A DNA stretch of 64,000 nucleotides from DASCOT01 sp965197275 (GTDB taxonomy: Bacteria > Acidobacteriota > UBA890 > WLXD01): the NCBI GenBank assembly GCA_965197275.1, contig CBDAMQ010000031.1:334874-398873 (forward strand), in the 5' to 3' direction. Shown here in pieces: positions 31,716 to 40,110 of the stretch (within the stretch, counting starts at the first letter, position 1; every line of letters begins with the position of its first letter). The translations under genes were made by a program, and so were the position numbers. Below the pieces are notes generated by a model. The model ran no database searches, was not told where the DNA came from, and was given only the letters and a program-made list of their open reading frames with translations.

Positions 31716-34394
31716 TCAGCCCTCTTCACGTAGCGTTGTCGCCGGATCGATGGACGCTGCGCGGCGCGCCGGCAACCAGGCTGCGAGCATCGCGGATGCG
31801 GCCAGCGAGACGACCACGGTGAGCATCGTGAGCGCATCGGTCGGCGCCACCCCGACGAGAAAGTCACGTAGCAGCGGGCCCAGTAGGGCCGACACCAGCA
31901 GTCCCGCGGCGCTGCCGGCGAGGACGATGCCGAGGCTGAACTTCATCATCAACGATCTGACGTCGGCTGGCCGCCCACCCAGCGCCATACGGATACCGAG
32001 CTCGCGCCGTCGCTGCCCCAGGGTGTAGGAGACGATGCCGTAGACGCCCGCCACCGCCAGTACGAACCCGAGCGCTCCGAGCGCGCCGGCCACCCGGCTG
32101 GCGAGCCGTTGCGGCAACAGGAAGAACTCGATCACCCGCGCCAATGGCTGTAGCGTCGGAACGCTCAAGGTGGCGTCGGCGCGCTCCACGTGTTCCGCAA
32201 CCAGACGCTGCAGCGCCGCCGGCTCGCCGTCACTGCGGATCACCAGGCTCATCCGGCCACTCGGCCGCTGCGCGAATGGCAGATACAGCAGCGCGTCGAT
32301 GCCGTCATTCTGGATTACGTGGCGGGTGTCGCTGACGACGCCGATAATCTCGATCTCTTCGCCGGCAATTGCGAGACGCTGGCCGACCGCGCCACCCGGC
32401 CAGAACTGCGATGCCATGCGCGCGTTCACTACGGCGACAGGCGCACCATTGGCGTCATCGATGGGGCGGAGCGCGGTGCCCTGTTTGACCGCGATGCCGA
32501 CGGCGTCGAAGTAGCTCGGGCTCACGATGTGCGCGTCCACGAAGAAGGCGTCCTGCCCCTGCGGGGGCTCGCGCCCGGGAATGTTCATTGCCACAGGGCT
32601 GCGTGCCACGCCGAGGGGGGTGTTGGCGGTAAGCCCCGCGCTGGCGACATCGGGTTCAGCGGCGAGGCTGGTGGCCAGGTCGCGGAAGAACACACGCGCT
32701 TCCTCCTCGCTGTAGCTCTCCGGCGGCAGCCCCACCGTTGCCATGCTCAGTCCGACGGTGGGGAACCCGGGATCGAGCTCCTGGCCACGCTGGAAGGCGC
32801 GCAGGAACAGCCCGGCGGTGATGAGCAGGACTACCGATACCGCCACCTGGCCTACCACGAATATCTGTCGGAGCCTGGCAGTGTTCGAGGCGCCGCTGCG
32901 CGAGCTCCGCATCGCCGTACCTTGCTCACCACGGATCGCCTTGATTGCCGGGCTCAGGCCGGTGGCGAGCGCTGTGATCAGGGCCACTGCCGCGGTGATG
33001 CCGAGCACGCGGCCGTCGAGCGCCATGCTGAAGCCGAGAGGTATGGGCAGTGATTCAATGAAGGCCCCCAGAAGGCCGCTGACCTGCAACGCCACCAGCA
33101 CCGCCGCACCGGCGCCGAGCGCGAACAGCAAAAGGGTCTCGGTGAGGATCTGCCGTACGACGCGTGTCGGTGTAGCGCCCAGCGCCATGCGGGTGGCGAT
33201 CTCGGCGCGCCGACTGTGTCCACGGGCCAGCAACAGATTGCCGACATTCAGGCACGCCGCCAGCAGCACCAGTGCCGACAGCGTCAGCAAGATCCCGAGG
33301 AAACCGATCACCGGGGCGACCAGACTCTGGTCGAGGCCACTAGACGGAGATAGCGTAACGCGGCGGCTCCGGTTCATGTCAGGATGCTCGCTCTCCAGCT
33401 GCGCCGCAATGGCGTTGAGCTCATCGCTGGCCGCCGTGATCGTCTCCCCGTCGCCGAGTCGTCCGAACATCTCGAGGGCCTGCTCACCACGCGAGCGCAG
33501 CTCGGTGCCCGGTCGCAGTCGATCCATCACTGCCAGCGGTAGCCACACTTCCGACGGGAAACCGATGAACCGCCCGGTGAACCCCGCCGGCAGGATCCCC
33601 ACGACGGTGAAATCGATACCGTCGAGCTCGATGTCGCTGCCGATCAGGTCGTCGGCGCCGGCGAACCGCCGCTGCCAGAATCCGTGGCTGACGACGGCGA
33701 CGTTGCCGCCGCCATCGATCTCGGCCTCACGGGAGGTGAACGTGCGGCCGCGGGCCGGAGTCACACCCAGCACCTCGAAGTAGTCGGCCGAGTTCAACTG
33801 GCCCCGGATCCGCTCACCCGTTACCCGATCGCCCAGGCGCAGCCCGACGCCGCTGTGTGCCACCAGCCCTTCCAGCGAACCCTGTCGAGAGCGGTAATCG
33901 TCGTACTCCGGAAACGAGAAGCCGAGGAAGCTGTTAGCCCCGGGCTGATCCAGATGCACATCGATCAATCGCCCGGGCTCGCGAACCGGCAGTGGGCGCA
34001 GCAGGATCTCGTTCACCAGCGTGAACACGGCGGTATTGGCGCCCATGCCGAGGCCGATGGCCGCCGTGCACAGCAGCGTCAGAGTCGGAGCGCGCATCAG
34101 CCCGCGGGCGCCGTAGCGTATGTCTTGTAGCCATCCATCCATTGCAGGATCCTCTTGACCGTGTCGATGCGACCGGCGAGTAGGGATTATGCGTCGTACG
34201 GTGTATGCCCAGGCCGGCAGCAAACCGACCAGCACGTCGAAGATGGCGTGCAGCCAGAACCGCCAGGCGGGGGCGGCCGCGCCCGAGTCGTCCCACGCCG
34301 AGGCAAGCGCCTCGTCGATGGCGGCGCGGTGCCGAGCACGGAAGCCCGGCGGCAGGAGGTGCAGCAGGGCGCGATACGTCCAGGGTTTGCTCAT
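31716..34394 (-). CDS. ADOP-type permease with prefix domain
   Basis: 892 aa, ATG overlapping the PadR stop (ATGA). Residues ~1-75 are the prefix (YRALLHLLPPGFRARHRAAI plus a TM-like FWLHAIFDVLVGLLPAWAY). Then a standard ADOP: LQDIRYGARGLMRAPTLTLLC, GMGANTAVFTLVNEILLRPL, MacB domain (FTVVGILPAGF), FtsX helices (NVGNLLLARGHSRRAEIATRMAL), a second MacB domain and the last FtsX set (YTLGQRRRELGIRMALGG), ending PARRAASIDPATTLREE. It lacks an adjacent ATPase, hence the 'orphan' label of the class. Expression is presumably controlled by the coupled PadR protein. Confidence 0.93.
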   Translation of the reverse strand: MSKPWTYRALLHLLPPGFRARHRAAIDEALASAWDDSGAAAPAWRFWLHAIFDVLVGLLPAWAYTVRRIIPTRRSHRHGQEDPAMDGWLQDIRYGARGLMRAPTLTLLCTAAIGLGMGANTAVFTLVNEILLRPLPVREPGRLIDVHLDQPGANSFLGFSFPEYDDYRSRQGSLEGLVAHSGVGLRLGDRVTGERIRGQLNSADYFEVLGVTPARGRTFTSREAEIDGGGNVAVVSHGFWQRRFAGADDLIGSDIELDGIDFTVVGILPAGFTGRFIGFPSEVWLPLAVMDRLRPGTELRSRGEQALEMFGRLGDGETITAASDELNAIAAQLESEHPDMNRSRRVTLSPSSGLDQSLVAPVIGFLGILLTLSALVLLAACLNVGNLLLARGHSRRAEIATRMALGATPTRVVRQILTETLLLFALGAGAAVLVALQVSGLLGAFIESLPIPLGFSMALDGRVLGITAAVALITALATGLSPAIKAIRGEQGTAMRSSRSGASNTARLRQIFVVGQVAVSVVLLITAGLFLRAFQRGQELDPGFPTVGLSMATVGLPPESYSEEEARVFFRDLATSLAAEPDVASAGLTANTPLGVARSPVAMNIPGREPPQGQDAFFVDAHIVSPSYFDAVGIAVKQGTALRPIDDANGAPVAVVNARMASQFWPGGAVGQRLAIAGEEIEIIGVVSDTRHVIQNDGIDALLYLPFAQRPSGRMSLVIRSDGEPAALQRLVAEHVERADATLSVPTLQPLARVIEFFLLPQRLASRVAGALGALGFVLAVAGVYGIVSYTLGQRRRELGIRMALGGRPADVRSLMMKFSLGIVLAGSAAGLLVSALLGPLLRDFLVGVAPTDALTMLTVVVSLAASAMLAAWLPARRAASIDPATTLREEG

Positions 34395-34720
34395 GCGCCC
34401 CGGTGCCCGAGATTGCGACGCGCCACCGCAGCGAGCTGGCCGAGCCGATCCGCCTCGGCAGCCAGCCGGTCGGCGCCGGTATCAGTGAGACGATAGAAGC
34501 GTCGCCGCCGACTCTCGCCCTGCGGATGGCCGCTGCCGCTGAGCTCTTCGACCAGCTCGGCATGGCGCAGCTCGTCGAGCGTCCGATACAGCGTCACCGG
34601 CCACAGCCGTACGGTGCCGTCGGTGAGTTCCAGTACCCGCCGCACGATACCGCTCCCGTGTCGATCGTCATCGGACAGCGCCAGCAGAATCTGGAAGCCG
34701 TGCGTGGTCAGGGTCGTCAC
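34391..34720 (-). CDS. PadR-family regulator coupled to ADOP permease
   Basis: 109 aa: winged helix with THGFQILLALSDDDRHGSGIVRRV, LWPVTLYRTLDELRHAELVEEL and the wing ESRRRRFYRLTDTGADRLAAEA. Its stop overlaps the permease start. Upstream (34745-34777) lies an inverted repeat that also faces the divergent thioesterase operon, so this protein may influence both directions. Confidence 0.92.
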   Translation of the reverse strand: MTTLTTHGFQILLALSDDDRHGSGIVRRVLELTDGTVRLWPVTLYRTLDELRHAELVEELSGSGHPQGESRRRRFYRLTDTGADRLAAEADRLGQLAAVARRNLGHRGA

Positions 34721-34744
34721 TGCGCCCTCCTTCCGGCGGTTAGT

Positions 34745-34777
34745 TGCTACACAGTTGTATCATACATACATGTAGCA
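34745..34777. promoter_or_regulatory. Inverted repeat between PadR and thioesterase genes
   Basis: TGCTACA (34745-34751) and TGTAGCA (34771-34777) are exact inverted arms 19 nt apart; between and overlapping them lies the palindrome TACATGTA (34767-34774). AT-rich divergent promoter region; probable PadR operator. Confidence 0.5.
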
Positions 34778-34827
34778 TATGGCGAGATCTGCCACCCCCG
34801 GTGCCGCCCCGTGGCACGATTGCAGCC

Positions 34828-35220
34828 ATGGAGATCAGCCTGGACCAGTCCCCCTACGCGCGCTTCCTCGGCGCCGAGATGGTGCGCTCCGAGGAAGGCC
34901 TCGTGGAGATCCGTCTTCCGTTCAGGGAGGAGTTCCTCAGGATGGAGGGCTCGGACTGGTATCACGGGGGAATCATCAGCGCGATCGCAGATATCGCGGG
35001 CGCCTTCGCGGTCTTGATAGCGGCGGGCGGTGGGAGCGGCGCGACCATCGACCTGCGCATCGATTACTTGAAGCCAGCCCGCCGCGGTGACCTCGTGGCG
35101 ATTGGTCGGGTCGTGAAGGTCGGCCGTCGGATATGCCGGGCCGACATGGAAGTTCGCGACGCCAGCGACGATATGGTGGCCGTCGGTCGTGGCGCCTTCG
35201 TGGGGGCCGGAACCAAGTGA
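34828..35220 (+). CDS. PaaI-type hotdog thioesterase
   Basis: 130 aa from ATG 34828; an in-frame extension upstream would cross the operator region. Hotdog fold: SPYARFLGAEMVRSEEGLVEI, then the long helix GGIISAIADIAGAFAVL and the strand-rich second half ATIDLRIDYLKPARRGDLVAIGRV. YHGGIISAIADIAG corresponds to the PaaI catalytic segment (H-G-G with a downstream Asp). It would hydrolyse acyl- or aryl-CoA thioesters in the cytoplasm. First gene of an operon with MDR oxidoreductase, NRAMP-related transporter and small membrane protein, all joined by 4-nt overlaps. Confidence 0.87.
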   Translation: MEISLDQSPYARFLGAEMVRSEEGLVEIRLPFREEFLRMEGSDWYHGGIISAIADIAGAFAVLIAAGGGSGATIDLRIDYLKPARRGDLVAIGRVVKVGRRICRADMEVRDASDDMVAVGRGAFVGAGTK

Positions 35221-36224
35221 AAGCGGCGATTCTCGAGGGGCACGGTGATCGCGACAAGATCGTCTACCGGGAGGTCGACGATCCCGAGGTCGGCTCGGGT
35301 GAGGTTCTACTGTCCGTAAGGGCGACCGCGGTGAACTTCCACGACATCTTCACGCGGCGCGGAATGCCGGGGATCACGATCAACCTACCGCTCATCACCG
35401 GATCGGATGTCGCCGGTCAAATCTGCAGGCTTGGCGACGCTGTCGATGGCTGGGAGGTGGGTGATCGTGTGCTCGTCGACCCGGTCGACTGGGACAGCGA
35501 TCGCCCCGGACTGATCGGCGAGACCTCGGATGGCGGTCGCGCCGAGCTGCTGGCAGTCAACGCGGGGCAGCTGGTGTGTATGCCCGACGACGTCAGCTTC
35601 GAGGCTGCTGCTAGCCTGCCGCTCGCCTACGGCACCGCCAACCGGATGATGATGACTCGGGCCCGAATCAAGCCGGACGAGAAGGTCCTGGTGCTCGGCG
35701 CCAGCGGCGGTGTGGGAACCGGATGTGTTCTGCTGGCCAAGCTGGCCGGCTGTGAGGTGATTGCCTGCGCCAGCTCCGACGACAAGCTCGAGCGTCTCCG
35801 TCAGCTGGGTGCCGACCACCTGATCAACTATCGTGACACCGATTTCCGCAAGGAGATCTATCGCATCTGCGGCAAGCCGCGTGTGCGCGGCGGCGGCGGC
35901 GTCGATGTGGTGGTCAACTTCACCGGCGGGGACACCTGGGCACAGTCGCTCAAGTGCCTCACGAAGGGAGGCCGATTGGTGACCTGCGGCGCCACCGCCG
36001 GATTCGACCCCAAGACCGACCTGCGCTATATCTGGACGTTCGAACAGAACATCCTCGGGTCCGACGGCTGGAGCCGCGAGGATCTCGAGAAGCTCCTGGC
36101 ACATGTTTCCGAAGGGAGGCTGACGCCGGTGATCGACAAGGTGTTGCCGCTGTCTGAAGCGCGCGAAGCGGAACGTCTGCTGGAGGACCGCGAGGTTTTC
36201 GGCAAGGTCGTCCTGGTCCCGTGA
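35217..36224 (+). CDS. Zinc-type alcohol dehydrogenase/quinone reductase-like MDR protein
   Basis: 335 aa from GTG 35217 overlapping the upstream stop. MDR plan: GroES-like N-terminal domain (VNFHDIFTRRGMPG, LITGSDVAGQICRLGD) and a Rossmann domain with VLVLGASGGVGTGCVLLAKLAGCEVIA at ~155-180. The structural-zinc Cys cluster is not evident. C-terminal DKVLPLSEAREAERLLEDREVFGKVVLVP is typical. Likely an NAD(P)H-dependent reductase or dehydrogenase; substrate unknown. Its place after a thioesterase suggests short- or medium-chain carbonyl metabolism (inference). Confidence 0.87.
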   Translation: MKAAILEGHGDRDKIVYREVDDPEVGSGEVLLSVRATAVNFHDIFTRRGMPGITINLPLITGSDVAGQICRLGDAVDGWEVGDRVLVDPVDWDSDRPGLIGETSDGGRAELLAVNAGQLVCMPDDVSFEAAASLPLAYGTANRMMMTRARIKPDEKVLVLGASGGVGTGCVLLAKLAGCEVIACASSDDKLERLRQLGADHLINYRDTDFRKEIYRICGKPRVRGGGGVDVVVNFTGGDTWAQSLKCLTKGGRLVTCGATAGFDPKTDLRYIWTFEQNILGSDGWSREDLEKLLAHVSEGRLTPVIDKVLPLSEAREAERLLEDREVFGKVVLVP

Positions 36225-37648
36225 CCGGCGGCGACCTACCGTCCGACCCGGATCGCGGCGCCAGCGACGACCTTGGTCGCCACTCAGCCGAACGTCACGC
36301 ACCCGAACATCGATACCCACTCGCCGAGCAGATCCCGACCGAAGTCCTCGATGCCGAGGTGCACCGGCTCGAGCGCCTGCGGCAGAAGTCGCTGCCGGTT
36401 CGTCTGGTCGGTTATCTGCGCCTCGGTGGTCCGGGGTTCATGAACGCCGCCCTCACCCTGGGTGCCGGCACGCTCACCGCGACCATGCTGTCCGGCGCGA
36501 TCTTCGGTTACCGACTGATGTGGCTCACCTGGGTCTCGATGGGGCTCGGGGTGTTCATGATGGCGGCGATGGCACGGTTTACCTGCCGCGGCGGCTTCGC
36601 CGTCGTCGAGGTGCAAAACCGGTACCACGGGTGGATCGTAGGCTCGCTGATGACCGCCCTCGTCGGCACCGTGTTTACCGCGGTGGTCTTCAACTTCGGC
36701 CAGTACAGCCTTGGCACCCATTTGCTCGAATCGCTGACGCCGCTGCTGGGATTCGAACTCCCTCGTCAGCTCAACTGGATCCTCTACATGGGGCTGACGA
36801 GCTGGCTGGTGCTCAGCTACGGGCGCCGCGCCGGACGTGGGGCGAGGTTCGTCGAGACGTTCATGAAGCTCGGGATCGCGGTCATGCTGGTGTGCTTCGG
36901 GATTTGTCTGCTGGTGGTCGGTGTGGACTGGCGTGGGGCGCTGCAGGGGATCTTCGTTCCCTGGTTGCCGTCCGGCGGGCCCGGACTCGATCTGTTCATC
37001 GCCTCATCGGCGGCGGCGATCGGGGTAATGGACTGGTTCTTCTTCAACTACGCCGGGCTGGCGCGTGGCTGGGGTCGCCGGCACGAGTCGCTGGCTCGCT
37101 TCGACATTGCCTTCGGCCTGTTGGTGCCCTTTGTGTTGGTGAACTTCATTGTTGCGAGTGTGTTTGCTGCCACGCTGTTCAAGCAGGGGTTACAGCCGGC
37201 GACCGCTCAGGAACTCGCCGGGTCGTTGGTGCCGCTACTCGGACCGACCTGGGCTCCGGTGCTGTTCTACATCGGCTTCCTCGCCGTCCCGATCACCACC
37301 ACTGTCGTCATGAGCATCGCTGGCGCCATGGCCCTGCACGCCGCAATGGGCTGGGATCCCGACACCGATTCCTGGCGCTGGCGGCTAAGCGCCTTGCTGC
37401 CACAGGTCGGCTTCGTAGCCGTGTGGTACCCGAATCCCATCGCGCTCATCATCGTACTCAGCGCCTTCCTGGCGCTGAGCAATAACATCGTCGGATGGTC
37501 GTTCTTCCTCTTGTTGAATGACCGACGCGTGCTCGGTGCGGACCGCTCGCGCTCCTATCTCTGGAACCTCGGCATCCTGCTGCAGATCACGCTGCTCAAT
37601 TCGGTCGCCATTCTCTACGTCTTCAACCGACTGGGGTGGTGGGCATGA
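36221..37648 (+). CDS. NRAMP-related transporter with altered metal-site motifs
   Basis: 475 aa from GTG 36221, overlapping the previous stop. About 11-12 TM helices after a ~60-residue hydrophilic N-terminus. TM1 reads GPGFMNAALTLGAGTLTATM followed by LSGAIFGYRLMW, which lines up with NRAMP GP...DPGN...AGA..GY.LLW except that DPGN is GAGT. In TM6 the region SSAAAIGVMDWFFFN stands where canonical NRAMPs have MPH. The canonical transition-metal ligands are therefore replaced, as in NRAMP-related magnesium or non-metal transporters. Inner-membrane importer, substrate unknown. Coupled to a 75-aa membrane protein. Confidence 0.75.
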   Translation: MTGGDLPSDPDRGASDDLGRHSAERHAPEHRYPLAEQIPTEVLDAEVHRLERLRQKSLPVRLVGYLRLGGPGFMNAALTLGAGTLTATMLSGAIFGYRLMWLTWVSMGLGVFMMAAMARFTCRGGFAVVEVQNRYHGWIVGSLMTALVGTVFTAVVFNFGQYSLGTHLLESLTPLLGFELPRQLNWILYMGLTSWLVLSYGRRAGRGARFVETFMKLGIAVMLVCFGICLLVVGVDWRGALQGIFVPWLPSGGPGLDLFIASSAAAIGVMDWFFFNYAGLARGWGRRHESLARFDIAFGLLVPFVLVNFIVASVFAATLFKQGLQPATAQELAGSLVPLLGPTWAPVLFYIGFLAVPITTTVVMSIAGAMALHAAMGWDPDTDSWRWRLSALLPQVGFVAVWYPNPIALIIVLSAFLALSNNIVGWSFFLLLNDRRVLGADRSRSYLWNLGILLQITLLNSVAILYVFNRLGWWA

Positions 37649-37872
37649 TCGACCTCGAGCGTCGTGCCGGGCCGCTGTCGTTGCGTGTTTGGGGGCTGAT
37701 CCTCAACTTCGTCGGCAACACGATGGCTCTTTACGGCACGGCAGGCGTGCTGCGCGACGGTAACGGCTGGCCGGTGCTTGCGATCGGCCTGTTGGTGACT
37801 GTGACCTGCGTGCTGGTGCTGGCGATCCCGAGCCCGGACTCCGAGATCGATTCAGGCAGCGACGGGGGCTGA
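37645..37872 (+). CDS. Small two-span membrane protein after transporter
   Basis: 75 aa from ATG 37645, overlapping the transporter stop (ATGA). Two hydrophobic helices (VWGLILNFVGNTMALYGTA and VLAIGLLVTVTCVLVLAI) with a Gly-Asn-Gly turn and an acidic tail. Always read with the transporter because of the overlap, so it may be an accessory subunit. No family recognised. Confidence 0.75.
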   Translation: MIDLERRAGPLSLRVWGLILNFVGNTMALYGTAGVLRDGNGWPVLAIGLLVTVTCVLVLAIPSPDSEIDSGSDGG

Positions 37873-37884
37873 GGGGGCGCGCCT

Positions 37885-39438
37885 TCAGTTGCCCACGCCG
37901 GCCGCCTGTCGGGCCAGCTCCGCCCGATCGACCTTGCCGGTACCGCCGAGTGGTAGCGCATCGAGGAAGAAGACGCGTCGCGGATGCGCGTACGGCGCCC
38001 CATGCTCGAGGGCGAACTTCTTGAGCGTGGCCTCGTCGACGAGGTCGCCGCCCCGCGCCACGACGAATGCGGCGGGCACCGTTCCCTTGACCTCATGCGG
38101 CATCGCTACGACACAAGCATCCGTGACCTCCGGGTGTCGCAGCAGCAGGTCTTCGACTTCCTTCGGGTACACGTTCTCGCCAGCGACGTTGATCATGTCG
38201 TCGCGCCGGCCCAGAAAGAAGTAGTAGCCATCGTTGTCACGTCGCATCAGATCGCCAGTGTGCAGCCAGCCATCGCGAAACTTCCCGGCCGTTGCCTCCG
38301 GTCGCTTCCAGTAGCCGGCTGCCAGGCCCGGGTTGCGAGTGATCAGCTCACCCGGCTGGTCGTCACCAACCTCCGTTTCGCCGTCTGACGCCACCAGCCT
38401 GACGTCGCAGCCGTCGAACGCCGTGCCGCAACTGCCGTTCTTCAACCGCGAGCCACGACGGTTGATGATCGGCACCGGCCCGCCCTCGGTGAGCCCGTAG
38501 CTCTCCGCCATCGGGGCGCCGAAGACGCGTTCGAACTCGCCGGACAGCTCAGCCGGCACCTCGGCCGATCCGCAGATCACGTAGCGCACCGAGCTCACAT
38601 CGTGACGGGCCAGCGCCTCATGCTCCGCCAGGATCATCTTGAACATCGCCGGTACGCCGGTCATGAACGTCACGGCGTGGCGCTCGATTGCCTCGATAAC
38701 CTCTACCGGGTCGAAGCCGTTGAGGATCACGAACGAGCCACCGCCGAGCAGGAACGGCTTCACCGTGCCGATCATGGCGTTCTTGTGGTACAGCGGCACC
38801 GCCACCAGGCCTACCTCGTCTTCGGTGGCGCCGCATGATGCGCGGATGATCTCGGTGTTCCAGACCTGGCCGTGATGGGTGAGCAGCACTCCCTTCGGCT
38901 TGCCTGTCGAGCCCGACGTGTATGGCTGCATGCACACTGACTGCGGATCGATCGCCTGGCGCGCCAGCTGCGGCGAGGCGCTCGCCATCGCGGCGTCATA
39001 GGACACGGCGGTCGGCGATGCGTCGGCCGGCGATGCGTCGTCGACCAGGAGATCTCGCACCCGCGCAACCCGCGAAGCCAGCGCCCGCGCCCGCGGTGCC
39101 ATGCCGCCGCTGGCAACCATCACCGCGGCCTCACAATCATCGAGCACGAAGGTCAGGGCCTCGTCGCCCATGCGGACGTTCAGCGGCACGGGAACGGCTC
39201 CGATGCGCATCGTACCGAAGCAGCACTCCAGGAAACGGAAGTCGTTGTCGAACAGCAGGGCGACCCGATCGCCGGCGTCCACATGCAGGCTGCGCAGCAC
39301 GTTGGCGAGTCGATTGCAGCGCTCGTCGAACTCGCCGTAGCTCAGGCATCGGTCGCTCTGGATTACCGCGATCGCGGAGGGGTCCTGCTCCAGCGCACTG
39401 TCGAACAAGTACCCGAGCGAGTCGGGAAGCGACGTCAT
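37885..39438 (-). CDS. Acyl-CoA synthetase (class I adenylate-forming enzyme)
   Basis: 517 aa from ATG 39438, overlapping the upstream glyoxalase-like stop; a longer in-frame extension is non-protein-like. P-loop YTSGSTGKPKG at 173-183, A4/A5 region MAESYGLTEGGPVP, A7 motif WLHTGDLMRRD, A8 hinge LGRRDDMINVAGENVYPKEVE, and the terminal Lys in GGTGKVDR (A10). Activates a carboxylic acid to acyl-AMP then acyl-CoA. The compact size and MTSGVPAMFKMI-type sequence fit fatty or aromatic acid ligases. Co-transcribed with a glyoxalase-like protein and an amidohydrolase. Confidence 0.92.
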   Translation of the reverse strand: MTSLPDSLGYLFDSALEQDPSAIAVIQSDRCLSYGEFDERCNRLANVLRSLHVDAGDRVALLFDNDFRFLECCFGTMRIGAVPVPLNVRMGDEALTFVLDDCEAAVMVASGGMAPRARALASRVARVRDLLVDDASPADASPTAVSYDAAMASASPQLARQAIDPQSVCMQPYTSGSTGKPKGVLLTHHGQVWNTEIIRASCGATEDEVGLVAVPLYHKNAMIGTVKPFLLGGGSFVILNGFDPVEVIEAIERHAVTFMTGVPAMFKMILAEHEALARHDVSSVRYVICGSAEVPAELSGEFERVFGAPMAESYGLTEGGPVPIINRRGSRLKNGSCGTAFDGCDVRLVASDGETEVGDDQPGELITRNPGLAAGYWKRPEATAGKFRDGWLHTGDLMRRDNDGYYFFLGRRDDMINVAGENVYPKEVEDLLLRHPEVTDACVVAMPHEVKGTVPAAFVVARGGDLVDEATLKKFALEHGAPYAHPRRVFFLDALPLGGTGKVDRAELARQAAGVGN

Positions 39439-40106
39439 CGCGCCCCGGTCGAGTCCCGGTCCGTGCTCGCGCCCAGCCTGACCGGACCATTCGGGCTCTC
39501 GAGATCGATGATCATCGCCGCGGATCCGCGATTCACCGTCAACGGAAACCCGAACAGCCCCAGCAGCCGCCCCAGATCCCTGTCGTCGGGCGAGCGCGCC
39601 GTGAAGGACGCCAGCGAGCAGCCGGCTGGCGAGCTGAGCGATGGGTGGCGGGTGTCGGCCGTCCACTGGATGCAGAACGGCGCCACCGCAGGGGCGGCAT
39701 CGCCCATCGTGATCATCGACCAGCGGATCGTGTCGCCGTCGTCGGTGCGGCGCGATCCGAGCGATGGCTCGGAGGCCGCGAATCCCGCCGCCGTGATCGA
39801 CTGATACACAGAATCGAGATCGTCGGTGGCGACAGCCCAGAGGATCGGGGTCAGCGTCTCATAGCGGCTCGCGGCACCGAAGAAGGGGTCCAGCACCGCC
39901 CCCGGGCGCGGCGCGAGAATCTCCAGGTATCGATTCGCTCCGAGCGACACCAGGGCATTGTGCGTGCCCAGGGAGGGGTGTTCGCCGCCATACGCCGGGC
40001 ACACGCCGGTGAGCGCCTCGAAGGCGCTCATGCCGGTGTCCAGGTCTCGGATCGCCACCACGAAGTGGTCCAGCCACACAGCCGGCGGGCGCTCTGCCGC
40101 GGTCAT
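39435..40106 (-). CDS. Glyoxalase-like/VOC-fold protein
   Basis: 223 aa. The N-terminal VOC half has WLDHFVVAIRDLDTGMSAFEALTGVCPAYGGEHPSLGTHNALVSL with H14 and E in NRYLEILAPRP as candidate metal ligands. The second half (ASFTARSPDDRDLGRLLGLFG, AAMIIDLESPNGPVRL) repeats the fold. This is the glyoxalase-like layout used for dioxygenase or isomerase chemistry, but several members are non-catalytic. The 3' end overlaps the ligase start and the 5' start is 4 nt after the amidohydrolase frame. Confidence 0.8.
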   Translation of the reverse strand: MTAAERPPAVWLDHFVVAIRDLDTGMSAFEALTGVCPAYGGEHPSLGTHNALVSLGANRYLEILAPRPGAVLDPFFGAASRYETLTPILWAVATDDLDSVYQSITAAGFAASEPSLGSRRTDDGDTIRWSMITMGDAAPAVAPFCIQWTADTRHPSLSSPAGCSLASFTARSPDDRDLGRLLGLFGFPLTVNRGSAAMIIDLESPNGPVRLGASTDRDSTGAR

Positions 40107-40110
40107 CGCG

